Assembly (NCBI RefSeq): GCF_003473485.1
Contig: NC_053043.1
Coordinates: 12,844,001-12,908,000 of the forward strand
Length of the DNA: 64,000 nucleotides
DNA from: Medicago truncatula
Taxonomy: Eukaryota > Streptophyta > Magnoliopsida > Fabales > Fabaceae
Direction: 5' to 3'
Of the stretch, positions 22,355 to 34,270 are shown one piece after another. Below the pieces are notes generated by a model. That model had not been told where the DNA came from. It searched no databases and worked only from the letters and a program-made list of their open reading frames with translations. A program made the position numbers and the translations under genes. Each line of letters opens with the position of its first letter. Within the stretch, counting starts at the first letter, position 1.

Positions 22355-22512
22355 GTGAAATACACTCTCCCACAAGCTTCTAATGCTATTAACCAAAACC
22401 GTTTTTGGCTTTGCTAGTTACTGTACATTCTAATGCTGTTAAGGAAGTTAATTCTTGTAACAAGAAAGTTTCAGGGTCTACTCTTTCACCTTTATGGATA
22501 GAAATAGCATTC
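22355..22512 (+). pseudogene. PMEI-family pseudogene fragment
   Basis: This aligns at DNA level with 28534-28690 of the intact inhibitor gene downstream. Shared strings include 'gtgaaatacactct-ccacaagct', 'aaccaaaaccg-tttt-ggctttgctagtta', 'tctaatgctgttaa-gaagtta', 'attcttgtaa-aagaaa-tt' and 'tcacctttatggatagaaat'. It covers the region from VKYTLPQAADAIN to LGDRNG but lacks the start and the N-terminal half. Frame shifts (for example an extra T in the 'ggtttgggtttgct' equivalent) break it. It lies on the same strand as the intact gene, 6 kb upstream, indicating an old local duplication. Confidence 0.75.
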
Positions 22513-23803
22513 TGCAACACTGCAACAAGCATAATATTGTAGAACTCTTGGTCATATATGCTCTGATGCTATTGGATAGAAAATAGAAGTTATAAGATAT
22601 TAACTTTAGTATTATTGCTATTGCACTGTCTCATGAACCAATTGTCTCAAAAGCATTAGTGTTTTGTTTTTTGTTAAGAAGTCAAACTGGTTCACCGAAA
22701 TTGGCACTAGAGAATCGAACATGAAACCTTGTTAAAAGTTTTTAGTTGTTAGTTGAAACTTTCACCGTGAAAGACATGAATGGTTTAATATCAACACACT
22801 GCTTCATTTTTGAATGTTTGTTTGCAGTATGGGAATTCGAAAGCAATTATAGAGGTGGCTGGAGTGATATCCCATTCACTTATTTCAGTCCTGGCCAGTT
22901 TAACTACATCAGACACTTGAACACTATACTTATAAGAGAGGCACTTACTACAACAGTCGGTAGAAGAGGCACTTGCCACAACAATCGCTGGAACACTACT
23001 GAACTACCGATAACAGACAATTAGTTACCAAATCAAACGCCACCGAGAGACTATGTTGATAGCAAGTGCTTACCATATTATACGTCGGAACCAGCTATTC
23101 CTTCTCCAAGCTCAATGTCCACAACCAAATACTGTACCAATGGAATTTGTGATGTTAAGTTTACTCACACGAATTTTTAAGAACATAATAATGAAAAGAG
23201 ACATCGAACATTATTAGAACTCCATGAGCAATTAATGAAATTTAAAACTTCAAATGGACAAGAGAGTAAACATACAACAAATTCCCTAATGTCCAATAGT
23301 TCAACTTAAGAAAGTTCCAAAATCTAAGAAAAATGGGGTGCCCCGTAGAAAATGTGAGTTATGAAGCACCTAGGTTTTAGTTGCAAGGAAGTTCAAGTTG
23401 AAGACTCCAAAAGGAAACCTGGGGATGAGGATAACATTAGTTTTGAGCTACAATTTCAACATGTTTCAGCCTAATTGACTCAACAGACCAAAGGCAAAAA
23501 ACATCATGAGTTTCAAAATACTACCATGGAAATTAATTATCAGACACAATCAACCCTGGTACACAATTTATGATATGGTGATTTTGCAGCAATAGCAATA
23601 CCACAAAGTCCCATAATTTCAGAAGTAGGATCAAGTTTTGAATCCAAATAACATCATGAGCTTGATAATCACTTGCACTCACACCACCACATGCAGTGAG
23701 GTTAAGTTTTGAATCCCCAACTGAACATGTTTTTCACATTGATATAGAACACCAAATATTGGAAGCCATGGTATATCATGAAAGCCAACATGTTTCATAT
23801 TAA
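22513..23803. other. Intergenic with weak coding-like frames
   Basis: A plus frame at 22746-23024 (92 codons) and an antisense frame at 22791-22979 overlap. Neither shows a motif, and I could not decide whether either is real. A SINE-like scrap ('gaatcgaacatgaaacc') lies near 22713. The phrase 'aacatcatgag' recurs at 23500 and 23649. Confidence 0.3.
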
Positions 23804-24080
23804 GAGCCAGTTTGGATAAACAGTTTATTTGCAGTTTATAGCATAAGTGCTTATCATGATAAGCACTTTTTCATAAGCTTACATAAGCTATTTTGATAGA
23901 AAAGGATTAAGTAAATTTTAATTGTTCTTGTATATGCTATAAGCTGTTTTTTAAGCTATATTGGTGAGCTTATGCAAGTAAGCCGAAAAAAGCTTATGAA
24001 AGTTGTTTTCATACGTTCTCCCAAACTGTCTCACAAAACTTACGTAGATAGACTAAAATAAGTCAATCCAAACAGACCCC
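23804..24080. repeat. MITE (hAT-like), 277 bp
   Basis: The ends GAGCCAGTTTGGATAAAC and CAATCCAAACAGACCCC are inverted. The core shows 'gcataagtgcttat', 'tataagctgttttttaagcta' and 'aataagtcaatcca', the same family as the element in EMC6 intron 1 (13894-14167). Confidence 0.6.
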
Positions 24081-24568
24081 AAGACTGACAGTAGCGGCTG
24101 GATATCTATTTCCTTGGTAGTATTGTTGGCCCAACATCCTACCAAAGAAATACGAAATCCAACTGCTACCATGAGTCAGCAGTACTGTAACCCAAATTGC
24201 AGATGGAAGCTCTCAAGCTGAACTGGAGATGAATGATCATAGCACAAAGAAACAAAGTCAAGCAGTTTCAAATAGAGCAACTAATATGAATGGTGACTCT
24301 GAAAAGAACATAAAACAACAATTAGGATAGCATGTTTTTCAATACTCAATACTCACTTCAGTTCAGCTTATTAAAAATCTAAAATTTAATCAATATGTAA
24401 AAATCTAAAATTTCATCAACATCTATAGAGATTTTAAATATTACACAATAATAACAAGAGAACCAAACCAAAATATCTAAACCAAACAAGAAAGCTTTAC
24501 CACTTAAAACCCCTTAATCATTCATGCATTATTTACAGAAAGAATTCATTCATATTCAAGCATCCCAT

Positions 24569-24596
24569 TTAAAAAAAAAAAAAAAAAAAAAAAAAA
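24569..24596. repeat. Poly-A tract, about 27 bp
   Basis: A pure A run in a non-coding stretch between the MITE and the solo LTR. It may be a retroposon tail, but no element body was recognised 5' of it. Confidence 0.6.
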
Positions 24597-24996
24597 CTTC
24601 TTTTTAACAACATTCACTCCAAATATGAGTAGAAAAAATGAAAGTAAAAATAGAACAAGACACGACAATAATGTGGTGGCGGCAGCTATGCATGTTAGCA
24701 AACTTAAGAAGACAATAAGTAAAGTGAATGTTTCTTCAATAAGCTGTACGACTAACATGGTTATACCGGTTTATTTAAGTTTAACATTTGTATTGGATTA
24801 ATATTTTAGTTTTAAAATATTGGTCATTTATGTTAGTAAAATTAATTAAGTTAGTTCTTTTATTTATTTTTTTGCAATAAATTGAACTTTTTTTATACAA
24901 CTTTGTTAAAAAAAATGCTTTCAGAACCATTTAACATTGTAGTAGAAAGTTCAAAAAGTGATCATGGATAATTCTCTCTAAAAAAAACATATATAA

Positions 24997-26215
24997 TGTT
25001 GTTTTTGGATTTCCACACTGTTGTATTTGAATTTTCAAATTCTATTATCTGCCGAAGTTGTTATTAGGTTGAGTCACGACCAGATCGCTCTCTTTAAGAC
25101 GTTTTGTGGCACTGCCCAAAATTGTTCAAGACAGACTATCAACCACGCCGTCTCCAGGATAAAACAAGTCCGGCTACAACTGTGCGGTTAACTACTGCAC
25201 CGTAGAAAACCGTTCGAGAATTACACCCTCAAATATGGTACTAAGACCACTCTTTAATACTGAAACCACCTTAATATGGTATTGTAACCACTCTGTTATG
25301 GTGTTGAGACCACTCAAATATGGTATTGCCACCATTCTAATATTAATTTCTCCAAAACATCAATATGGCACTACGACCACTCAAATATGGTGATACATCA
25401 TTTCTCCTCGAATAGAAAAATATTGAAACACTTTTTATATATATCGTTAAGATCATTTTTAATTCTGACGGGACATTGTTATTCCAAACAGGGATTATGA
25501 TCTTAAAAGTACTCTTTATTCTGAAGGGACATATATTATCGAAGGGACTATGTTTTAAGAGCATTCTTAATTCTGAAGGGACATTAAACCGAAAAGGGAC
25601 TATGGTATTAAGAACACTCTTAATTCCGAAGGGACAGAAAAAGGAGATGAAGAGAAGAAAGACTCGTCAACACAAGTCAAGAAAGGGAGAAGAGATAAAG
25701 AGTTTCCGACAACTCAATGAAACTCTTTGGTGTTTTTTAAATTGAGTGCAGTCCTCTATTTATATAGAGAATTTGTAACTGTTTTAGCGAAAATTGCGAC
25801 AACAGTCGCTCTAATGGATAAGATTAAAATGGAGTTTATCCATTAATCATTTCAACAACACTTGTGGATATGATCAAAAGAAACAAATCCACAAAAGCGG
25901 AGGAAACAAACTATTGGATTTGAATGAAGGAAATATAAGAAATTTAATTAAATTCTTATTCTTATCACAACCACCATAAGGTAAATTTATAGGAAGTGAT
26001 ATTCTCGAATAAAAATAATAATTACTATTATTTTTATCATTATCAAGTATTTAAAATTAAATACCGCAATTTAAACACTACTAATGTGTGTGTTCTATTT
26101 TATGTGGGACCTCCCACACTCTATTTTTTCAATTCACACAACATTAGATCAAAGTATAATTATTTGGTGTTTAATCTTCCAATTTTTCTTCCAACATCAC
26201 ACTAATATTCCAACA
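24997..26215 (-). mobile_element. Solo LTR, copia-like, 1.2 kb, minus orientation
   Basis: On the minus strand it begins TGTTGGAATATTAGTGTG, a very common copia LTR start, and ends ...CAACA at 24997, giving TG...CA ends. A TATA box (CTATATAAATAGAG, plus 25754-25767) is followed by a leader. The U5 side holds the non-repetitive block with 'gactgtctt/agacagactat' and 'agagcgatctggtcgtgac' (plus 25075-25200). Flanks are TATAA on the left and GATAA on the right, a 5-bp target duplication with one mismatch. No primer-binding site adjoins the U5 end, so it is a solo LTR. Two tandem arrays lie inside (25222-25395 and 25452-25640). Confidence 0.65.
25222..25640. repeat. Two tandem arrays within the solo LTR
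   Basis: Array 1 (25222-25395) has repeated 'aatatggtatt-naccactc' units of about 30 bp, five or more degenerate copies. Array 2 (25452-25640) has about three to four units of roughly 55-60 bp with the pattern 'gggactatg-tattaagaacactcttaattc' plus 'gaagggaca'. They lie downstream of the LTR TATA box on the minus strand, so they would be in the transcribed R-U5 part. Confidence 0.7.
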
Positions 26216-28205
26216 GATAATGAATATCATGTACATTTAAACACAATTTAAATTTATTAATGGATATCTATCTGGTATAGCAATTGTAGAATTCCTACCT
26301 TAAATCCAAAGCAAGTGGAAAATCTAATCATATTTCATATATGTCCAGTGAAATTGGTCTAAACCAACACCACAATATTGAACTCATAAAAAATAAGGAA
26401 CCTAGAGTTCAAATAAAACCACAATCTCTGCATATTATTGTCCTTAAAACTACTAATTAAGTTTTACTTAGAAGACCCAACGCCATAGAAATTTAGAAAC
26501 TATAGGATGAGGCACGTTTTCCATCCAATATCTGTATCATAGCTTTCTAGTAACAACTACTAAACTCATCTGCTGGACAGCTAGAGTATTCTTAATTCTT
26601 ATATTTGTCACCCTACTGTGATCCATCATTGAAAATGTATTCATACACTAAAGAATAAATAATGTGGTCAATGTTAGCAAGGTCCAAACTCCTTATATAC
26701 AATTAATTTACAACACCTAATTGTTAGCTAGCATTTGTTTTTAGTGAGGTTGTTGATGATTCTACCTTGATCCTTGACAAATAAAAATATCATGTATTGC
26801 GTGTAATCAATCAAGAGGGTTTTTGTTTTATTTCAATGAACGAAATCTTAGTAGCAAATCTGTGGTCCTGTCTTTCTTAATTCTAGGAGAGTGGTTTTTA
26901 ATTAATTAAGAGAGCAATGTCTAGAAAGTTCTCAAATTTGGCATCTTACATGGAAGAAGTGAACGAACAATAAAGTATGTTTGGTTTTGGCAGCACATGT
27001 CAAGTGAGTAAAGACACCCGTGACTCGTGACACGAGGCCAAACCAAACCAAACCTTAAACAATGTGTTGATGTAAGTGTGGTTTATTGACAAGGAAATGT
27101 CTCCGGAATATTGGTTAAAGAATTATAAAAGGAAATATATTATCGAAAATTGTGTATTTTACTTTTTGAAATTTGAAAAAGTGCTGCTTTTAATAATGAT
27201 TTTGTTTTTTCTTTCCACTTTTAGTTGCTTAATTAGTGTTCCGGGAATATTGGTTAACAAGACCCGATTGATAATGATAATAATTTTGTAAAAATAATTT
27301 GGTTAATTAAGTTTGGTTTGAAGTGATTCATTTTTTTTCCTTTGGTTAAGTGAAGTGATTCATTTATATTTGAATGCTAATAATGTACCATGCTAAAATC
27401 AAATTTAATATAAATTCTCAACCTAACGAAAAAGCTACCTTTTGATACATATAAAAATAGATTAAGAAAAACATACCCACTTCAAGGTTTGTAGGAAAAA
27501 ATTAATTTTTAATTGACAATAGCTAAAATATTTTATGTCCATTAAGAGATACAATCAACTCTAATACAATTTGAGTGAAATCAAACCCATTAAAAGTAGT
27601 AGCCCATGGTTAAGTTAAAAAACAAACAACAAACCTATGTAATTTTTTTTTTATTCGCGATGTAAATTTTTTAACATTGGAAGACCACAGAATGGACACA
27701 CATAGAATTTCAAGAAAAAACACCGACAATGATGTTTAGAGATCCAACTATTTCCCTTTTAATAAAATCGATTACAAACATATTTATACCTTTTTTTAAA
27801 AAAATTGGATAATCTCATACACAATTATAAAGATTAATCTCACAAGTCGAATAGTATCATGTACAAGACAAAGACGATTTCCCACAACTATTAATCCTAC
27901 AAACTGTTAGTTGGACTCGAACGGAAAATTCAACTTTTATAAATTATAGAACCTAATATATTTTAATGGTGAAATTATCCACTTAATACTCAAATATTTT
28001 TCACATCAAGAAGATTTAAATCCTATTATATTAAACTAAAAGAAAACAAAACTATGTCCAACAATTTGTTAACTCACTCAACCACTAAAACTAACCTTAA
28101 ATAGAAGCCAAAGAAATCACCTTCTCATTCTCATTCTCATTTCCCATTTCTCACTTCTCATTTCTCAAATTCCACTCCATACCCTTCACTTCCACTCCTC
28201 AAAAA
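26216..28205. other. Intergenic and promoter region of the PMEI gene
   Basis: AT-rich sequence with no supported gene. Just before the coding start, 28119-28170 is a pyrimidine-rich tract of repeated TTCTCA/TTCTCAT units, typical of a plant 5'UTR. The leader probably starts near 28100. Confidence 0.45.
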
Positions 28206-28742
28206 ATGAGAAAAACCATAACCATTGTTTCATCATTTGCAATTCACATTATCCTCCTTGCTTCCATACCTTTCACATCATCCCAATCCAACGATTTAAT
28301 AGATCAAATATGCAAAAAAACACCCTTCTACGACCTATGTAGCTCCATTCTAAACTCAAACCCACTTGCTCCAAAAACCGATCTCAAAGGTGTAGCCCTA
28401 GTAATGGTAAACAACATTCTCACAAATGCAAGTGACACATTGAACTACATTGAAAGCTTGATCAAGAAAACTACAGATCGTGAAATGGAAAAAGCATTGG
28501 CATTTTGTGCTGAATCATATATACCAGTTGTGAAGTACACTCTTCCACAAGCTGCTGATGCTATAAATCAAAACCGGTTTGGGTTTGCTAGTTATTGTAT
28601 TTCTGATGCTGTTAAAGAAGTTAATTCTTGTAATAAGAAATTTTCTGGGGTTGGTATGTCACCTTTAGGGGATAGAAATGGTATTGTTCAGAAGCTTGTT
28701 GATGTTGCTTCTGCTATTATTAAACAACTATTGAAGGGTTGA
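28206..28742 (+). CDS. PMEI-family inhibitor (invertase or pectin methylesterase inhibitor), 178 aa
   Basis: An intronless frame. Residues 1-27 are a signal peptide (hydrophobic ITIVSSFAIHIILLASIPF), so the protein is secreted to the wall or vacuole. The mature part has the family hallmarks: ICKKTPFYDLC (Cys36 and Cys45, first disulfide), then Cys101 (AFCAESY) and Cys142 (second pair), plus an extra Cys131. A four-helix-bundle pattern with LGDRNGIVQKLVDVASAII at the C-terminus follows. These proteins bind and block plant cell-wall or vacuolar invertase, or pectin methylesterase; sequence alone does not tell which. The early 'DLI-QICKKTPFYDLC' segment resembles invertase inhibitors (C/VIF) slightly more, which is a judgement from memory. 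A decayed relative lies at 22355-22512, and two minus-strand relatives lie at 40425-40753 and 59467-60054. Confidence 0.88.
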   Translation: MRKTITIVSSFAIHIILLASIPFTSSQSNDLIDQICKKTPFYDLCSSILNSNPLAPKTDLKGVALVMVNNILTNASDTLNYIESLIKKTTDREMEKALAFCAESYIPVVKYTLPQAADAINQNRFGFASYCISDAVKEVNSCNKKFSGVGMSPLGDRNGIVQKLVDVASAIIKQLLKG

Positions 28743-29438
28743 TTTGTTATTTATTAAACCTTACTTCTTTTTCTTTAGTGTAGTAGTGGATGTAATAATA
28801 GTAGTTAAATAGGATACTTGACACTTGTACTCTCTTTATTTAATAATTTTTGAGGCTGATGTACTCTTAATTCTTATTATTAATGGATAATAATAATAAT
28901 GAGAATGTTAACCATTACCTTTGAGGCATTGGTTAAAGTATTAAGATAAGTAAATTTGTATCGAAAATTGGTCTAATTATTGTTAAGAAAAAAGTAAAAT
29001 TTATATTTTCAAGACAAAGTTTCTATTAATGGAATCATTAACGCAGTGGTTAACAAGACCCTAATAATAATAGTTACTACTTTTTTTAAAGGAATAATAA
29101 TTACTTTTAGATTGTTGATTTTGTGTAGCTTGATACACACTTATTTTAAACCATTGAATTTTTTAAGTTTTTCAGGTTTATTTTTTATATACTCCCTCTG
29201 CTCACATCTATAAGCAAAACGTTAATTATCAAAATTCATTGAATAATTAATGTATTTAATCTATAAATGTGACTAAATATATTAATTATTCCATAAAGTT
29301 ATTTTTTTGCTTATAAATATGACTGGAGTGAGTATTTATTAAACTCAGAAAAGAAAAGAAAAAGGTGCTTATAAAGCTTTACATACAGATTCACGGACCA
29401 ACTACCCCTGCGACAACAAAACACAACAAGCATCAACT
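28743..29438. other. PMEI 3' flank, no gene seen
   Basis: The 3'UTR presumably ends within 28743-28910 (AT-rich with 'taataataataat'). A segment at 29195-29335 has inverted ends ('actccctctgctcacatctataagc' versus 'gcttataaatatgactggagtgag'), a MITE-like structure of about 140 bp common in plants. Confidence 0.45.
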
Positions 29439-29564
29439 CACTTGAGTTGGCCTAGTGGTATTAGTTTGGGATCTGGGGGTATGCTCCTCCTCAAAGTCTC
29501 AGGTTCGACTCTCTCCGTTACCAATTTAGGTGGGTTAGTTTAGTTTCTTCAAAAAAAAAAAAAA
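29439..29564 (+). mobile_element. SINE, tRNA-derived
   Basis: The sequence starts CACTTGAGTTGGCCTAGTGG, a box A type promoter (TGGCCTAGTGGT). A box B type (CAGGTTCGACTCTC) follows about 45 bp later, and the body ends in a run of 14 A. The length of about 126 bp and this layout fit a plant SINE. A target duplication was not clear. It lies within a repetitive stretch (29370-30150). Confidence 0.65.
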
Positions 29565-31463
29565 GCACAGCAAACATCACGGCTCTTTCGAGTACAACAA
29601 ACTCTGACTGCAGTGAAGAGACGTCTGAACCACGTCAAGGCAAATCAACACAACAACATAATGAGTCTTATGATTCAACAGAAGCATGACGTATCCCCTG
29701 AAGACAGCCACACTGTCTTTTTTAGAGCTCTGTAGTATGAACCACCACCTTTAACAGAACCTCTAAACATCATCGTGGGTGGCGGTAGCACCAAAGAGAC
29801 CGACCCAATACAAGTTTTGAGACAAACACAAAACAACTTAAAACAAGAAGATTTGCGGATAACCAATCATGAACCACGAGCAGCCGCCACCGTGAAAGGA
29901 GGCGAAGCTATTGAGAACAGACTCTCTTACGGGTTGTAAATACAAAACGGAACCAACAAAACCTCCGAAATCCGGCAGTGAGAAAAGCCAATGGCGGAAG
30001 TTTGGAGCAGAGCAGTGGTGACGCGGAGAATCCGTACGATTTGGATTGAAAAAATTACTATTGAATTCCATTTTGTTCTTAGCCAAAATTAATTGTAAGA
30101 ATTGTAGAATCTTGTAACTGAATAATTTGAAACTTTTAGATCTATCCATTAATCTGACTCATTTTTACAAATGAAATATTATATAATTGATTTCGACTAA
30201 ATAGATAATATTAGAGTCTACTAAAAAAAAAAAAAAACCATTTGGATTTGTCTGACAATCTTCTCATTTATTCATAATATCTTGAGAAGTTGAGAACTTC
30301 TAGCTAAACCATAGAAGGTAAAAACACCATATTGAGAATGTATTCTTGAAACATAGATAAAAAAGAAGCCAAACTACTGGGAACAATCTTGTATACTTTG
30401 TACCATTCACCATAATCTTAAAAATACAAAGAAAAAAGGGCAACAATAAACAATTTGACAAACCATGATGAAGACTTATGATTTCACGTGTAGTCATTGT
30501 TCACCAACATGGCGTCCACGTCAGCTTTGACTTGATCAAAATTGGTCTGGAAGATCAAAACTGCAAAAAAGTTAATACTTAAGGGACGGTTTTGTAGTTT
30601 ATTTAGTTAGAAGACCAAAATCGCAACTTCTTGAAACATAGGGAGCCAAAACTGCTATTAAGCCTTTTATATTTTTTTTCAACTCATTTTTACCTAACAA
30701 ATTTGTATTATTTACTTCCATCCAAATTTTAAGATGAATTCAGAGTCTATCAAACATCCAATTTACGCTTTAGACGTCTAGTCTTTAACGTGATAAGTGT
30801 ACCATAAGAGTTTCACACTTAACAAAATACAGTTTGAAAATGTTAAATGTTTCTTTAGCGTGACATCTCTCACCTTAGAAGCCATTTAGGCTTAAGCTAA
30901 ACGCAATTCAAAATATAATAAAGTCCAAAATAAATTTCCTTTTAACTTTGGTTTAACATGATTTTAGAACTCTTCCTAAACAAATTGCCAAGGCACTTCG
31001 ATGCTAGGAATTAGGGTGTCTCAACAAAAATCAATGCAATTTGAATCAAGATTTAAATTATCAATAAAAGTAACACAACAAAAACACTATAAAACAATTG
31101 TCTTAATTTAAACAAATATAATCAGAACCATTGTTTTTTATCTTCAAAAGTAAAGTAGCCATCTCAATGTCAACAACCATGAGCAACAGGAAGTTGCTGA
31201 GGGTAAAAAAGTAACAGGGCCTATTTGGCAAACCAGTGAGAAAAACAAGTGGTAATTCTGCTATGGTAATTTAACTCACCCCCCAATATTGGTTAATATA
31301 CATAAAAAGGGATAAATTACCAATCACATAAAGAAACAATAAAGAAATATTGCAAGACAAAAAGGAAAGTTTGTATGAGAACAACAACAAAACTAAGCCA
31401 TCTCATATTTTAATACACAAGTGATGGATGACATTCTTTTTGTCATTAAAGATTGCAGTAACC
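29565..31463. other. Intergenic, possible old retroelement sequence
   Basis: Minus-strand frames at 29675-30149 (two overlapping) have no motif I know, though GC content near 29870-30020 is higher than around it and may mark a decayed element. The stretch 30525-30670 ends GGGAGCCAAAACTGCTATTA and resembles 40983-41130 (a MITE family whose ends speak of 'cagttttggctccc'). No gene supported. Confidence 0.35.
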
Positions 31464-33021
31464 TCAATCTCTCCTCAGTTTTTCGTGCAAATCTGAACCT
31501 GATACCCGCTGTACAAAACTGCAACCATCAAGCGGAAAATTTCACATTAGAACGTGTCAAATTTAACATTGAAAATTGATCCTCTTTATCCCCTCTTGAG
31601 AAATTACAACCATTAGATTAATCAAATGGCGAAGTGTTGTCTCTTAGTTGTTAGATTAATCCAATAGCTTACATTTCTCTAGAGATCCAGGAGGGGATTC
31701 AACGGATCAATATCGCAACACTAAGGGAGAAGCTTAATGAGAAGCGTGTGTTTTCAACTTACTTGATGGACTCCGACCCCGGCGCATTTGAATCACTTGA
31801 TGGATTGAGTTGGTACTGAACCGAAATCAAACCCTCCTCTGTTCCTCCTGCTGATACAGGTGATCCTTGGAAACTTGACACTGAGCTTTTTCCAGTTGAT
31901 GACATGCCTGCAAAAGGAACTTCTAATTAAGAAAAGAAAATGCCGAAGTGTTCTCTTGCTGACCAAATTTTTTGTAAGTTTGGATTGGTGGTGAGTTTGG
32001 CAGAATCACTATGCGTGCCATCGTGATTCTATCATAAGCTACACTTTGGAGTTTGAACAAAAGCACAGTGCCACCGTGATATCTCTAAACTCTCCGTCAA
32101 TCCAAACATTGCACAAAAACAAACAATACCGCAGGGAGTAGTTTAATCCAATCATGAATGCAACAAAACTTCACACCAGAAAGAAATACCAAAGAAACGG
32201 TTGGATAAACCATGATGAAATTTGATAGTAATTCTCGCTGATTTATAAATACTAACATCTAGAATTCTATTATGTCTTACCAAACCCATGATTTCTCGTG
32301 TACTCGCTATTCACAAACATAGTAATTATTAATTAAGTACAAATATGAAAATTTTATATGGCCTAACAGAGGAAACAGATTAGATATGCATAGGTAGATA
32401 TGAAAATGAAGGAGGATCCAATGGTCACAAAACATGGTAAAACAATGATATCTAAAACTCTTGTCGTCATTCTTTTAGAGCTCAACTCCTACATGTTGTG
32501 AAGAAGATTATAAATAAATAACATTTAATTGTACCACAAATTTTACCTTGGCAGATTATCACAATGAAGAAGATAACAGTGAAAACCATAGCCACAATGC
32601 TGCTGCTATTAGATGACGGCGTCGACGATTTCGCAGTTCTCATTTTCTTCAATGCTTTCATACGCTCTATTCTTGCACGCTTCAACATCGCAAGTTCAGA
32701 CATCTCCTTTATTAGTTTATGATCTGCTGCGTCCAAAGACGGGCCTTGTGGAGGTCGCGGAGGTTTGGCAGCCTTTTTACCCGACGCCTTTTTCCGTTTT
32801 TCTTTTGCTGGAGCCTTGTTCACCACTTTCATCATATTCACAGAAACTTCACTTAAATTTGATTCATTCAAATAAGAACTTGGCCTGGCTTCGCCATTAA
32901 CAGAACCTCCAACAAATCCACCAGAAATGATAGAGATTCTCCTTGAGTTATCTTCGATTAGTGGCAATCCACTTTCAAGATCAACTTCAATATCTTTCTC
33001 CCTTCCACTTCGTTGATCCAT
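31464..33021 (-). CDS. Plant protein with one membrane segment, three exons, 224 aa, function unknown
   Basis: Exons on the minus strand are 33021-32547, 31907-31763 and 31518-31464. Introns are GT-AG and the joined frame is 224 codons plus stop. The start is the first ATG after a leader acceptor (TTTTTGTAG at 33070/33069). The N-terminus is acidic (MDQRSGREKDIEVDLESGLP), followed by a Lys/Pro-rich basic stretch (residues about 73-92, KEKRKKASGKKAAKPPRPPQ), a helical charged part (KLIKEMSELAMLKRARIERM) and a hydrophobic segment at about 141-157 (IVAMVFTVIFFIVIICQG). A Ser-rich tail ends RVSGSDLHEKLRRD. I read it as a single-pass membrane or tail-region protein. I recall uncharacterised plant homologues of this layout but no function. 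Confidence 0.75.
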
Positions 33022-33689
33022 CCCAAACACCAGAAATCGAATCCAAATTCTCCCACCTTGATATTACACTACAAAAACACAATTCTTCTAAACTTCCACC
33101 ACACTCAATCCTTGAATTCAACCCATCGTATACGAAAAACCTCCTCAATTAATATGATGTACTAACTCCTTGACTGATCATAAACCATCAAATGACTGCT
33201 TGCAACACAACAACTCAATCTCGATTCAGATACCTTCAATCATAAACCATCCACGTTAGACAGATTCAGACAGTAATAAAGTAAATTATTAACCTCCAAA
33301 ACTATTTCTCTTCCTCTCTAAAACTCTATTTACTACCTCCACTAGTCCTCTAAAAACAAATTACTAAAAAAAATGTTATAATCCTTTGAAAGGACTAAAC
33401 CTGCATCACAAAAAGACACGACCGTAATTATCAAACTTATGATAATTTTCCCTTAAATGGGTTTTATCTTTAGAGGTTGCAGCATGAACAAGTAAACCAA
33501 ATGACACAACTTTAAGCTTACCCAAAAGCCCCAATTTTCAAATAGAGACAAAAAAACAAAAACAAAAAGTCCTTGAGAAGAAAGGAACAAAGACAGAAAA
33601 AAGCTTTATAGAGAATAATCAAAGCAGTGTAAACATAAATGGCAATCTCAAAGAAAAGAAAAAATTATTCTTAATTAATAAATCTTAAC

Positions 33690-34130
33690 AAACACACATT
33701 AAAAAATAAACCCAGAAAAAACAAATAATAAAAATGTAAACCTTAAAGTCAATACCCCAAAATTATGATAATGGGCACCCATGAAAATGAAAAAAAGGCA
33801 ACATTTTTAAACAGATTATAAACACGCATAAAAATTCAATCAAAGAAAGAAGAAAAAAATAATAAAAATATAAAACCTCTAACCCTCAAAGTCAATACCC
33901 CAAATGAAGATAATGGGCACCCATGAAAATGGAAAAATGCAACATTTTTATACTAATTAAAGACATTTCAACAACAATTTTTAGTATCTTCTTTATTTCA
34001 AATAATAATTTATAAAGAAAAAATGATTCTTAATAGAAATTCAACCCCAGAAGAAGAAAAAAATTAATAAAAATGTAAATGATGATAATGGGCAACCATG
34101 AAAATGAAAAAAGACAAAAACTTTAAACTA
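33690..34130. repeat. Threefold diverged tandem repeat in the leader intron of the 224-aa gene
   Basis: The motif GATAATGGGCACCCATGAAA recurs near 33768, 33911 and (as GGGCAACCATG) 34083. Around it stand the same neighbours: 'aataataaaaatgtaaa' before and 'gcaacatttttaaac' after. Units are about 145-170 bp. Confidence 0.7.
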
Positions 34131-34184
34131 ATAGAAGTAATTAGAATAGAAAAATGAATACCTTTTTAGAGAAGGGAAAGGAAC

Positions 34185-34270
34185 CTTAAAGATCGATCCA
34201 ATGAGGGTTGAGGAATATGCAGAGAGGGTAAAGGGAAAAGAAGGGTACGAGATTATACTAAAGATAGAAA
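34185..34270 (-). other. Candidate 5'UTR exon of the 224-aa gene
   Basis: On the minus strand a pyrimidine-rich leader ('cccttctttt', 'accctctctgc') ends GATCTTTAAG|GTTCCT (donor at 34184). It would splice to the acceptor at 33069, which lies 47 bp before the ATG. The transcription start is probably near 34270. This is inferred from splice signals. Confidence 0.45.

Noticed and set aside
32613-32900. Plus-strand frame of 95 codons
   Set aside because: It is opposite exon 1 of the 224-aa minus-strand gene.
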